From the NCBI GenBank assembly GCA_029204045.2, contig CM055060.1, forward strand, positions 57,004,544-57,068,543: DNA of 64,000 nucleotides, given 5' to 3'. Positions 34,341 to 45,675 of the stretch are shown here, one piece after another (within the stretch, counting starts at the first letter, position 1; every line of letters begins with the position of its first letter). The stretch is from Tillandsia leiboldiana (taxonomy: Eukaryota > Streptophyta > Magnoliopsida > Poales > Bromeliaceae). The notes below the pieces were generated by a model. It was not told the DNA's origin and searched no databases. It was given only the letters and a program-made list of their open reading frames with translations. A program made the position numbers and the translations under genes.

Positions 34341-36716
34341 AAATGGTGACATAGACACAACTCGGCTCACCAGGCTCAGTATTCTTGGGCCAAGCTCATC
34401 CAATTTAATAAACGAGATTAATTAACTCGACAAAATGTGTCGACTAAATGGGCTACGTATTCGGGCCCATGGCCTAGGCTTGTTGGGCTAGTGAGAATGG
34501 CGAGCCCACTACTGGCCGCTTTAACAGGTGCCAACAAGTTGGGCTGAGCCGAAAAGCCCAATATATCTTAAAGCTCATACGTGGCGGCTGAACCAGGCCG
34601 AACAGTGTACATTGTGGAGTGGCCTATCCATGAGGATTGGGCCCAAACGTAGATTTACGCCCTGTCAAAACCCAGCCTTAATTGGGTTTAATTTAACGAA
34701 TGCACATTTGTTTTGTCTACAATCAGTGCACCACTGACGGACCATATGAGGCGAGATGCATCTGAGCCATTATGTCTGCGACTGCTCAATGCGCTTGTTC
34801 CATGCCCGGTCATGGGTCAAATTTTTCGCCTTGAAAAATTTTCGTACAGCTCCCTAGTATTACGCACCTAGGCCATCTTTTGGAGACCTTAGCACATAAC
34901 ATGTTCGCAAATTTTAGCAATGGAACGCAAAAGCCTTAATTGGTAGGTACCCTCCTCACTAGACACTAGACACTAGACGAGGAGAGACGATCAGACGAAT
35001 CCTTCCTTTTCTAGAGTACTAGGATATTCCGTTGCCCTCAAAGTAAGCTGGCCATGAGCGCATCATAAATTCTCCTCCTCAACTTAAATTTGTGCGTACT
35101 ACATTGTAAGGAATTTTGTAGAAATTTACTAATAATTTCAGCAGCATAATCGATATGCAAATGTATTACAGACATAAAAATAGCCAATCAAATATTAACT
35201 ACTCCAAAAATAGCTTTAAAGCTAGCAGAGAATTTTTCAGCCTTGTGCATTGTATGTATTATTCAATTTTCATTAACTTGCAAACTAAAATTATAAATAC
35301 AACTCGACCCCATTGATTAATTTAATTCAACACACGCTTAGCTTGTAGATTTGGGAAAGTTTCTTTTAATTTTAATTCAACTATTTTTATTTTATAATGA
35401 AACACGGATCTAGGAACTTATATCTAATTGAAACATGCCCCTTCATGCATTTTTTTAAGGCCACCGAGTACTGTACTGGTGTGTCATTAAAGCAAAATGT
35501 TGGGGTGCATTACGAAAAGTCTAAAAAACTAATTAACTAGGCAAATTTACTCACTCTCCCCGTACACTTGTAGTTACTGCAAATTGTTGTTGAGTTGAAT
35601 TTAAAATCTACATACACTGATTTAAAATTTAGCAAAGACAATTGAACTTAATTATCATATATATATTAAATTGACTAGTCGGCGATACGAAACAAGGTCC
35701 AGCTAAAAAGGCAATAGCACGCTATATAGTTGATGAAGCATCCCTAATCTATACGAAAGTGTTATATATATATATTACATTACCTAGCTATATATCAACA
35801 TCATTATAAGATCATAATTCTTCTCTCTAATCATATTGGAATTTATTATTGCTCATATATTCCGTATCAGCATTTTATTAAGCTTTTAAATAGAAAAAAT
35901 ATACATCAACTCATGTGAAGATTCCACCAACTAATTAAACAAAAATAATGGGCATAAATAAATAACTTTTCCCATATTGGACCAAACTTAAGCATTCATA
36001 GTAGTGGTACTACACATCCAATCCAAACCCTAAGTAGCTCTCTAGCTCCTTTCGCTTTATATTGAGTGTTTTATTTGGATACGTAATAGAATAAGACGAG
36101 AAGATGTTAATTAAGTGAACAGAAAAATCAACTATACTTTTATCTTATTAATAAAATATCCACTTTCTATTTTCTTTCTCATGACGTCATAGCGTACGTA
36201 CGTAAATTCTTGGTCACATATTTAACTTTCTTTGAGATAAGCTAACGTACTCTCAATTTCATTCATTACTTGCCTCTAAAATTTTTTGAGCAATTAATAG
36301 TATAATATTGTATATCGAGAACATACTATATACCTGTAACTGTTATAGTTTGAAGTTTGGGAACCAGCTATTGAAATCTTGGGACAATTTTTTTTTGTCC
36401 TTGCGATGATCTCAATGTATTTTAAAGAGATGCAACACATAAAGTGCTAGCTTTTATCTCGTTTCATGCCTTCTAGTTGCAAAGAGAACATATCTAAATT
36501 AATGCATGTCCGGATAATGTTCAACATTTGCATAACAAAAAATCAATAATAATAATAATAATAATAATAATAATCTATTGCTCATTGCTGATGTGTTTCC
36601 ACATACAATGTGGGGCTGTTACATATTCTTTAGTGTTAGGTAGCAGGTGATGCCCTCTTGATGTTGGCCCAAGTGTTTATTTTCAAAGTATCAAAAGTAT
36701 ATATATATATATAAAA
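34341..36716. other. Intergenic DNA, no gene recognised
   Basis: 34340-34680 is richer in GC, with GGGCC-type words (for example GGGCCCATGGCCTAGGC near 34464), and could be an old transposon relic. The remainder is AT-rich. An (AAT)n run lies at 36545-36575. Confidence 0.45.
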
Positions 36717-36926
36717 AGTAGAGCTTATATACTCTCAAAAATATAAGCACAAAAATATTTATAAATTTTTTAACATTAGATTTGTATTGGGTTTTGTGTT
36801 ATTTATTTTTTTTTTTTCTCTCTTTAGTTGACTTTACAAAAACACAAATTCCAATAAAAATGAAAATCTAATGGTAAAAAATTCACAAACACATTTATGC
36901 TTGTGCTTTTGAGAGTATATAAGCTC

Positions 36927-36928
<2 letters not shown>
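36717..36928. mobile_element. Foldback MITE, family A, copy 3
   Basis: AGTAGAGCTTATATACTCTC at the left mirrors GAGAGTATATAAGCTCTACT at the right as a perfect terminal inverted repeat of 20 bp. The centre has TTTAGTTGACTTTACAAAAA. (AT)n tracts lie on both sides, which hides any TA target duplication. Confidence 0.8.

Positions 36929-36995
<67 letters not shown>
36929..36995. repeat. (AT)n microsatellite
   Basis: About 66 bp of AT dinucleotides lie directly between a family A and a family B MITE. Confidence 0.98.
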
Positions 36996-36999
<4 letters not shown>

Positions 37000-37230
37000 T
37001 AGGCTAGAATACTATTTATAATATCAAATCATTGACGTTATTAAGTTTTTAATTCTTTAATTAAAAGATGTGTGGTTGAGATGATGGTGGATCCATTGGG
37101 TTTAATAGGTGGTTGGAAAAATAGTAAAATCTAACGGATGAAAATGATCAAAATGGTTGATCTAAGGATAGAAAACTTAATAGCACCAATAACTTAGTAC
37201 TATTAATAGTATAGTAGCCGGACTATATAT
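36996..37230. mobile_element. Foldback MITE, family B, copy 2
   Basis: The left arm GGCTAGAATACTATTTATAA mirrors TTAATAGTATAGTAGCCGGA at the right. Inner arms GATGATGGTGGATCCATTGG and AACGGATG...GATCAAAATGG are loosely complementary. It has no coding capacity. Confidence 0.65.
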
Positions 37231-37232
37231 AT

Positions 37233-37460
37233 CACTATAATAAAATTATATTATATGGACATATTTTTGAAACATTTTTATGCAAGTATTCAATCTATAT
37301 TCAAAATTAAATTATGGAGACATTTTTTTAGAACACTTTGTAATAATGTATCGTTGCACATATAGCGACACTTATAAAAAATGTTAATATTTTTGTCAGC
37401 AATATTTTTTTTAGATTTTAGAGATAATTAAAAGTGTCGCTATAATATAGTTTTGTTATA

Positions 37461-37462
<2 letters not shown>
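37233..37462. mobile_element. CACTA-type MITE, family 1, diverged copy
   Basis: It starts CACTATAATAAAATTATA and ends ATAGTTTTGTTATAGT. The inside carries GTCGCTATAATATAG and ATAGCGACAC blocks shared with 37684-37942. The right end lies in (AT)n and the target duplication cannot be read. Confidence 0.6.
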
Positions 37463-37536
<74 letters not shown>

Positions 37537-37554
37537 AGAGAGAGAGAGAGAGAG
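37462..37554. repeat. Compound (AT)n(AG)n microsatellite
   Basis: About 72 bp of AT followed by 20 bp of AG, directly before a family C foldback element. Confidence 0.97.
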
Positions 37555-38157
37555 TTAGGCTCCTATACTTTTAAAACTACGGAGGCTTTCGTGTTTATAA
37601 ATTATTTTCAATAATGAAACATCTGATTTAGTAATCAGTTCCGTTAGATTTGATCTGCAATATTGGAATTATGTAGAAACTAACACTACAACAAAATTAT
37701 GCTATGACGACACTCTTAAGTGTTTCTAAAATCTAAAAAAAGTATCGCTGACAAAAATACCGACACTTATTGTTAGTGTTGTTATATGTGCCGTCGCTAG
37801 GGTGTATAGCGACACATTTTTTGTAATGTGTCCCAAAAATATGTCCCTATAACCTAATTTTGGATATAGATGGAATACAGATAAAACACATATACAAAAG
37901 TGTTACAAACATGTGTCCCTATAACCTAATTTTGTTGTAGTGTAAATTTCATAATGTTTTGATTTTATTTGCCTAGTAAGCAAGTAGTCCTAAAATAAAC
38001 GGCTGGAAATACAAATTTTATAAAAATTAATGATAAAAGATTTAAATTTTAAATCAAAAGTTTTGATCTCACTGTTGATGTTATCTAGAATTTTATATTA
38101 AAGTTTTACGTAATTTGAATTATCCTACACCGTTAAATTTACAAACGTATCACATCA
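37555..38157. mobile_element. Long foldback element, family C, copy 2, interrupted
   Basis: GTTAGGCTCCTATACTTTTA and CTACGGAGGCTTTCGTG at the left correspond to the start of the 40202 copy. The sequence is split at 37681-37945 by a CACTA-type MITE with a TAA duplication and continues with GATTTTATTTGCCTAGTAA. The right arm is not complete; another CACTA-type copy starts at 38156. Confidence 0.5.
37684..37942. mobile_element. CACTA-type MITE, family 1, with TAA target duplication
   Basis: The 259-bp element starts CACTACAACAAAATTATG and ends TAATTTTGTTGTAGTG, the classic CACTA...TAGTG termini. It is flanked on both sides by TAA (37681-37683, 37943-37945), the 3-bp duplication expected for this superfamily. 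Internal blocks include GCGACACATTTTTTG and CCGACACTTATTG. Confidence 0.88.
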
Positions 38158-38404
38158 CAACAACAAAATTAGGTTATAGGGACACATATTTGTGACACTT
38201 TTGTATAAGTGTCCTATCTATGTTCCATCTATATCCAAAATTAGATTATAGAGACATATTTTTGGGACACATTAAAAAAATGTGTCGCTATACACCATAG
38301 CGACGGCATATATAGCAACACTAACCATAAGTGTTGATATTTTTGCCAGCGACACTTTTTAGATTTTAGAAATACTTAAAAGTGTCGTTATAACATAATT
38401 TTGT
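38156..38404. mobile_element. CACTA-type MITE, family 1, inverted copy
   Basis: CACAACAACAAAATTAGGTT at the left and GTCGTTATAACATAATTTTG at the right match 37684-37942 in reverse order. The terminal TAGTG is lost at the right, so its limit is approximate. Confidence 0.7.
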
Positions 38405-38914
38405 ACTCCTTCTTCTTAGCTAATATATATATAACTTCGACCCATAAATTTCATGGTGTACTCCTTCTTCTTAGCTAATATATATTGTTTGAGAGATATT
38501 GTTTATCTAAATATTTACAGAATTTGATCTGTTTTTAATTAAGACTACTTAATTTGTTAAATATATGATGAACATGGGCATCTCAAATCCGTATATATGT
38601 GGTCTCGCAGAGCTCAGGGAATGTTGATTGGTGCGATAGGCGTCTAGCTACGACGGATTACTTTAAATGGAAATATTATGAATTGTTGATAAAGATGTTG
38701 GGCACTGTTTGGAAAAAATGAGGAGAACTTAAACCTCCTAATGCATATGCATGGACCACATTAATTAATTTTCTTCTCCTCTTTGCACTAAATTTGATAG
38801 AGACATTAAAGGGTCCATCCACTTCAACAAAGTAGTATGTCAACTTCAATGGTACCCAAAAATAAATAAATAAATAAAAATATACACACAAAAAAAAAAA
38901 AAAAAAAAACTCAA

Positions 38915-38918
<4 letters not shown>

Positions 38919-38976
<58 letters not shown>
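38919..38976. repeat. (AT)n microsatellite
   Basis: About 56 bp of AT dinucleotides, adjacent to a Mutator-type MITE and preceded by a 20-bp poly(A). Confidence 0.97.
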
Positions 38977-38980
<4 letters not shown>

Positions 38981-38981
38981 A

Positions 38982-39152
38982 GAGTAGTGCTAGGTGTACA
39001 CCCCCAAATGGGGTGTACATCCTACACCCACCCATCCTAGAGTGGGTATTCATCCACTCGTCACTCGATGTGACGAGTGGAATTCACCCACCCCTAGGAT
39101 GGGGTGGGTGTAAGATGTACACCCCATTTGGGGTGTACATCTAGCATTTTCC
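38982..39152. mobile_element. Mutator-type MITE, copy 2, with perfect 9-bp target duplication
   Basis: The 171-bp palindromic element has ends GAGTAGTGCTAGGTGTACAC and, reversed, GGAAAATGCTAGATGTACAC, and arms CCCCATTTGGGGTGTACA. It is flanked by ATATTATTA at 38973-38981 and 39153-39161. A 9-bp duplication is diagnostic of the Mutator superfamily. Confidence 0.9.
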
Positions 39153-39730
39153 ATATTATTAATGGCGTATGTTCAAATTCAACTTATTTTATTATACCTT
39201 AGCTACTAGTCATTAAACACTGTCGAAAAATTTAATAAAAAAATTTGAGGAATCTACTCTAAATAAATTGCTTATATAGTCAAATTTTTGAGATTTTGAA
39301 TTTGAATCACGTCACACCGTTATCCAAAAATTTAAAATAATTATCCCACTTATTTTAGTATTTGTTTTATAACGTAAGTAAGTAGTAGAAGAACAATAAT
39401 CACGTAGTAAAATTAATACATCTCTATCAAATCGAGTAGTCCAAAGAAAAAACTACAAAGCACTACAAATTAAGTGCTGAAAAGGACAACACCGAAAGAA
39501 GCTATCCATGTTCTTTATCATTTTTCAAAGATCCAAAAGAAAAAAAAAAAAACAAAAAAGGGGAAAAATTAAAAGGCCTAGCTTTTTCTCAACGTTCGAC
39601 TCACATAAGCTCAAATCTACGTTGGATTGAAGTGACCAGAACCCAAACAACACAGTAAAGGCTCATGTAGAGACGTGATGCGTGCATGTACCATTTTATT
39701 TGCTCTGGGGTAAAATCTACGAGCACAGTG

Positions 39731-39776
<46 letters not shown>

Positions 39777-40124
39777 TTTCTGGATGTACAAATAATATTT
39801 TTTAAATGAGAAAAATAAAGAAAAGCACAAAATCTAATTAAACATGTTTAATATATTTGCAAATAGTTAAAACGGGGCATGTGGTGGAGCCATTACGTGC
39901 TAGCTTGTGGAAGAGCACCGCCCCTGAGCTGTCCATCTGGGGTGCGAGGAATCTGCTTTTGATGGTAGCAAACTTTGTCCGTTTTGTTTCTCGATCGTTG
40001 AATTCAATTGGCCTTGGATGCATTTTCAAGCTCGTGCTCATGCTGATCCATGACTTTCCTTTTACAATTATCATTGTGTTCCATACTTTTAATATATATA
40101 AGTCTTTGAGAAATTCCTCTCTTT

Positions 40125-40126
<2 letters not shown>
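39153..40126. other. Intergenic DNA, no gene
   Basis: AT-rich, with an (AT)n run at 39736-39770. A short plus-strand frame at 39857-40222 runs into the following microsatellite and shows no domain. Confidence 0.5.

Positions 40127-40202
<76 letters not shown>
40127..40202. repeat. Compound (AT)n(AG)n microsatellite
   Basis: About 33 bp of AT followed by about 43 bp of AG, directly before a family C element, the same arrangement as at 37462-37554. Confidence 0.97.
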
Positions 40203-40204
<2 letters not shown>

Positions 40205-41115
40205 AGGTTTGTGTATTTTTAAAAGCACGGAGGCTCTCGTACTTCCAAATTATATTCGATATTGGGATTTTCGAATGGACGATCGGCTCCGTTAAATTTG
40301 ATCTAAAGTATTTAAAAGACCTAAAAATTAAATTTCGTGGATTTTCGATATAATTTGCCTACTGATCAAAGTGGCTCAAAATCAATAATTTTAATGATTA
40401 TGGTGAGTCGTTTGCAAATTTAACGCACTACAAAAATAGTAATATTTAAGGACAATTTTTTTATACTTAATGATGCTTAAAAGTATCTTAATATAGTTTA
40501 GCGACGCATTTAAAAGTGTCGGTTAAAATGTCGGTAAATAAAAGTCATCACGTATATACCGACACTTATGCCAAGTGTCGGTAAAATATCTTTCAACATT
40601 TTCAAGTATCAAAAAATTTAAAATAATAATAAAATTTATTATTTAATAAATTAATTTAATATAATAAAATATTTATATGGCGACGTTTTTTGAAGCGTCG
40701 ATATTTGCTATATTATAGAAAAACTTGTGAATGCTTCCCTTAAGCGACGTTTAAAAAGCATCCTTAATTATATATATATATATATATATTTATAGTGGCG
40801 GTGTAAAAATATTCAAATCATGTAAAATTTTAATAGAAAATTCTTTATATTATATAGAACAATATCATTATCTTTAATCTGAAATTTTAATATCATAATA
40901 TCATATTTTGTGAGATTTTTATTTTCAACCGTTGATTTTGAGCCATTTTGATCACTAGATAAATGATATCGAAAAATAATAAAATTTACTTTCTAAATAC
41001 TTCAAATATTGTAGATCAAGTCTAACGGAGCCGATCGTCCATTCAGACGTCCCAACATTAAAAACAACTTTGGAGCACGGAGGGCTCAGTGCTTCTAAAA
41101 GCACACAAGTCATTC
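40202..41115. mobile_element. Long foldback element, family C, copy 3, with nested CACTA-type MITE
   Basis: The left arm has TTTTAAAAGCACGGAGGCTC and GACGATCGGCTCCGTTAAAT. The right arm has the mirrored AACGGAGCCGATCGTCCATT and GGAGCACGGAGGGCTCAGTG. Arms are about 200 bp long. The spacer contains a complete CACTA-type MITE at 40426-40797. The pairing of GATCAAAGTGGCTCAAAATC (left) with GATTTTGAGCCATTTTGATC (right) confirms the fold. Confidence 0.75.
40426..40797. mobile_element. CACTA-type MITE, family 2, nested
   Basis: The 372-bp element starts CACTACAAAAATAGTAATAT and ends with TTTATAGTG. Internal motifs such as GTCGGTAAAATATC, CCGACACTTATGCC and GGCGACGTTTTTTGAAGC recur in both orientations. 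Flanking ACG and GCG agree at two of three bases, a possible decayed 3-bp duplication. Confidence 0.7.
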
Positions 41116-41144
41116 TCTCTCTATATATATATAGAGAGAGAGAG

Positions 41145-41374
41145 AGTGTGCGTGTTTTGCTTCTATGTTATCAATAGCACCAAATATTCAATAATATTAA
41201 ATTTTTTACTCGTAAATTTATTTTTTTAATCATTTTTATATATTAAATCATACTATTTCACCAATCACTTATTAAAATTTAGAGAATCACTGTTATCCTA
41301 ACTGCATGTACCTAATATCACCAACGATTTAGTGCTATTAATTAATAATATAGTAGCTTAATTATATATATATA
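41145..41374. mobile_element. Foldback MITE, family B, copy 3
   Basis: ATGTTATCAATAGCACCAAA at the left mirrors TTTAGTGCTATTAATTAATA at the right, with AATCACTGTTATCCTAACTG inside. It directly abuts a Mutator-type MITE. Confidence 0.55.
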
Positions 41375-41543
41375 GGAAAATGCTACTTATACACCCCATT
41401 TGGGGGTGTACATCGCACACCCCACCCATCCAATGGGTGGGGTGTGGTGAGAGGTCACTTCACAATTTGTGAAGTGACCTCCCCACCCTTAGATGGGTGG
41501 GTGTAAGATGTACACCCCCTTTGGGGGTGTACATATAGCGTTG

Positions 41544-41546
<3 letters not shown>
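41375..41546. mobile_element. Mutator-type MITE, copy 3
   Basis: The 172-bp element is in the opposite orientation to copies 1 and 2, from GGAAAATGCTACTTATACAC to ATGTACACC...AACGCTATATG-type ends. It shares GTGAAGTGACCTC with copy 1. It is flanked by ATATATATA on both sides, compatible with a 9-bp duplication inside an (AT)n tract. Confidence 0.85.

Positions 41547-41593
<47 letters not shown>
41547..41593. repeat. (AT)n microsatellite
   Basis: About 47 bp of AT dinucleotides, abutting the Mutator-type MITE. Confidence 0.97.
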
Positions 41594-41596
<3 letters not shown>

Positions 41597-43263
41597 AAAA
41601 TGTTTATTTATGGTTAGATTTGAGAGTGTTTTATTCTGATAAAAACAAAAAAAAAATCCCAAAAATAATTCTTGGGTGCATAAGAAAAGGTAGTTTTTCA
41701 GAAAATTTATAATGAAAAGAAAACTAAAGAAAGGATATTTTTCATGAAAAGTTCTGTGTGTAAAATATTTTTGTATGATTTTATGAGAAAATGAGCATTC
41801 ACTTAAGTGGATAGATTTGACTATTCTATTGGACGCCAACAAATTATTTTCTTCAAAAAAAAAATGTAGTTGGGTAGGCACATGCATAAACTGTAAATAC
41901 TCCATCATCAACCCTTTCTCTCCATTACATAGAATTTATATATTTTTTTTAAAAAATAGTACCAATAACGAGCAAGGGTAAAACTCATACTTCAACTAGC
42001 TTTTGACACTGCACATATATGCATGGAATATCATAATCTAGGGTTCAACATATTCTGGTTGCAATTTCAAAATTTTAAATTGGTTGGTTCAAAATTAAGT
42101 TAGTTCATGGATCCATCAAATGGCACATATTCATGCAATTTCACATAACTTACACTTTAAAAGGCTATTGTCCAGTTTAAGTTTCCAAAAGTGTAGATCA
42201 TGTGGGCATGTGCTCTTTTATGAAATTTAGCTTGGATGTAATTATCATGTGGCACTGTACCAAGGTTAGGTCAAATTGCATCAAATGATATTAAATTTTT
42301 TTGTCTCCTTTACTGCAAGTTAAGATACCTACCACTATGAATTAAAACATGAGTATATATTATCGTTTGCGCTAATCACATTTCAAAATTTCAAGCCGAC
42401 AGAAAAATACAATCAATTCATTTGAGGCGTATAAATACAATATTTACGAATCTCGACTTTACGCGACTCGACTCAATCACCCTCACGCAATTTTGAACAT
42501 GACTCGGTTCAATCTAATTTCACGTCATTTTGAATATGACTCGATCTAATCTGATCTTTCTTTACAGAATAGAATGTTGGACCTCTAAGCTAACATATAT
42601 ATACTATTCATTTTAATCCTAACGTAATTTTAAATATGACTCGATTTAATTCAATCTCACGTTATTTTGCTACAAGACATTAAACATATATATACCATTC
42701 TTTTTAATCCTCAAAACCAGGACTAATATATAGGAACTAAAAATCTATAGAGTATGAGAAAATTGTACATAATAAAAAGTATTTAATTATATCCACAGGA
42801 ATCAATCATACGAAATATTTTATTTTGTAGATAAAAGATAGCATCATTTAGCAGAAAAATAAATTAAACAACAAGCTCTTAAAATATATAAAAAAAAAAA
42901 TAATAAAAGTGCCATTTATCATGCGAAATACTTGAAATCCCTAAAATGCCATTTATCACTAGTATGTAAAAGCGCGCCAAAAGGTTACAACGAAAGCAAC
43001 TTTTATTATCGTAAAAGAAGAGCATGGAACCCACCTTGTTTGTAATATAGCTGGGAACAGTTACAAAGGAAATTAATGGGGGGCAAAGCCAAGAACTTGA
43101 AGCTAAAAGAAATTAATAAGTTGAGAATATTTACTCTGGTTCAATACATGCTTGCTCTGCTTAATATTTTATATTCAACACTCTATGTTTTATCTAAAAT
43201 TTATCTAATAGCTCAAAATATATAATTTTTGTGTGTGTTGTTAGAGTGACTTTTTGTAGTCTT
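41594..43263. other. Intergenic DNA, no gene
   Basis: Between 42420 and 42665 a phrase of the type TTTTGAATATGACTCGAT with TAATCCTAACGT and ATATATATACTATTC recurs several times, a degenerate local repeat. No credible coding sequence. Confidence 0.5.
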
Positions 43264-43266
43264 TTA

Positions 43267-44191
43267 GGCAATGTTTGGTTCGGGGATTATGAGTTTGGAG
43301 ATAAATTTTTTTATTCCTGGGATAGCTTGTTATTCCGGAGTAGTCAGGGATAAAAGAAAAATAGTGTTTGGTTTGTAAAGCTGTTATTCGTAGGAATAAC
43401 TGAAATTATGTTTAGTTCATTTTTTTGGAATAAGCACGGATAGTAAAAAAATAAAAGTAATTATAATTTTAAAATAATAATATTTTATCTAATTAATTAA
43501 TATAAAATATTAATTAAATAATAATTAATATTTGTATAAATTAAAGTTTATATTTTAGTAAATAATACCGTTTAATTTTATTAAAATTAAAGTTAAAAAA
43601 TTTAAAATTTGTATAAATTTTAAAATGTATTAAATTTATAAATTTATTAAAAATTAAAGTTATAAATTTAAAAAGTTATAAAATTTAAATTTTTTCTAAA
43701 TTTAAAAATTTAAAAATCTAATAGTAGAGAATAATAAAAAAAAAAGTGATAGTTAAATTTAATAAAAATAATTTGTTATAAAAATAATTTATTGTAAAAA
43801 AAATTATTATAATATTTTAAAAAAAATAATTTATTATAAATTATAATTTAATAAAAATAATTCATTATAATATTTAAATAAAAATAATATGTATTAATAT
43901 ATATAATTAATAATTTTATAATAAAAAATAATGTATTATAATATATAATAAATTGTGTCTACATAATTTAGCTTTAATTCAATTTATAATCTTAATAAAA
44001 TTTAGAATTAATTCTTAGAATAGCACTATTCCACCAAAATGGTGGAATAGTTTATTCCAAGCTATCCCGAGATAGCCGAGAATACCAAAGTTTGACCGGG
44101 ATAAAATATCCCAGCCAAAAATCATGTCGTTTGGCATGAATAGTGGGATAAAATGAGTTATTCCATCTTTATCCCTTAACCAAACACTGCC
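43267..44191. mobile_element. Tourist/Harbinger-type non-autonomous element, 925 bp, TTA target duplication
   Basis: It starts GGCAATGTTTGGTTCGGGGA and ends with the complement of GGCAGTGTTTGGTTAAGGGA, so about 16 of the first 20 bases match. TTA flanks both ends (43264-43266, 44192-44194), the duplication typical of PIF/Harbinger. The centre is AT-rich and non-coding. GCTATCCCGAGATAGC, a hairpin, lies near the right end. Confidence 0.85.
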
Positions 44192-44194
44192 TTA

Positions 44195-44999
44195 CTGACT
44201 AAGGATTCGGTATAGAACCGAAAATAAGAGGAATATCCTTCTTATTTTTTCAAACGTATCAGGAATCAATCGGTATAGCTTGTTCCGATACAACTAGAAT
44301 AAATGAGAATTACTGTTCTCACTCTTCCCAACCACCCTCTTACTTTTTTTTTAAAATATTTTTCCATGTCTACCGAGGCACCATCTCTCACCTCATTATT
44401 ACATAATAAAAATTAAAGGTAAAAAGATAATTTACCTTAATTAAAACTCTTTATTATTCTTATTTCTCATTCTCATATCAAACACAAAATTTTTTATCCC
44501 TAAAATTATTCTAAATATTTTTTTACACTAATTTTGTACTTTATACTTATTCCTGAAATAGCTAGTTCTGTTTTATTCCGTTACCTAACGGCCCAACGAG
44601 TTTTGAGAACAATTGGGGCATTTGAATTGGTTGCTTGGAACCATTAAATTAGATGTACTGTCCTATGCTTTTATGGGTCTAATGTACTCGACTTGTCCCA
44701 AGTCCCAACTTCATTTTGTAAGTTTAATTTCCTTTCCAGTTATAGCTTTGAGATATAACCAACATTTTATAGCTGTGTTGCTGCCAAAAATGTACATATT
44801 AAATAGTTCTATGTATTATTCTCATACAATAACAGTGGAGTTATCGACCGTTTCTAGCGTAAGTGGTAAAAAATTTAGTGGTAGATATTTCAGATCAGCC
44901 TAGTTGCTTCATATTTTCAGCTAAATTTATTTCAAAAATAAACGAAACGAATAGCATACTATTTTTTTCTCAAAAAAATAATAATAATTGAGTTGGGTT
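44195..44999. other. Intergenic DNA with further Tourist-like ends, no gene
   Basis: TTATTCCGTTACCTAACGGC near 44573 resembles a terminal repeat of the 21.4-kb candidate in reverse. The frame at 44613-44903 shows no recognisable domain. Confidence 0.45.
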
Positions 45000-45393
45000 G
45001 AAATACTATCGATAGCAAATGAATTTTGTTGCTATCGATTTGTTTTTACTGATGAAACTTTGAATCGACGATCAACACCGTTGAATATGATGTATATGAT
45101 CATTTGAAGTATTTAGAAATCAGCTTTTAAATTTTTTCGACATAATTAACGTACGTAATGATTAAAGAGTTCCAAAATATATAATTTTAATCATCGATAC
45201 GAGAAATTTTTTCATCTAATGATGTAAAAAAAAGTCTAAATCAATTAAATTTTATTTAATTTTTTAAAAAAAATATTTAAAATAAAATTTATACTCTTGA
45301 TATTTATTATAAAATTTCTATCAATATTTTTTGAGAAATATTCATTTTCAACTTTTCGCTTTTGTGTTTGCTTGATGAACAAGATAATAATAT

Positions 45394-45450
<57 letters not shown>

Positions 45451-45475
45451 ATTTCTAAACAGTATAACTAATCTA
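45000..45475. mobile_element. Long foldback element, family C, copy 4 (diverged)
   Basis: TTTGAATCGACGATCAACAC and, at the right, ACGATATCGATCGTCGATTT correspond to the arm motifs of the other family C copies. An (AT)n tract lies inside at 45397-45443. Ends are uncertain. Confidence 0.4.
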
Positions 45476-45675
45476 GATTATATTTAACGATATCGATCGT
45501 CGATTTAAAAATTTTATTACTGAAAATAAATAAATAATAATAAAATTTATTTACTATTATAATTAAATTTCTAAACAGTATAACTAATCTATATTATATT
45601 TAACGATATCGATCGTCGATTTAAAAATTCTATTACTGAAAATAAATAAATAATAATAAAATTTATTTACTACCC
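45445..45675 (+). repeat. 116-bp tandem duplication
   Basis: AATTAAATTTCTAAACAGTA begins at 45445 and 45561. The units are almost identical (TCTAGATT against TCTATATT, AATTTTATT against AATTCTATT), ending ATAAAATTTATTTACTA. Confidence 0.92.
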
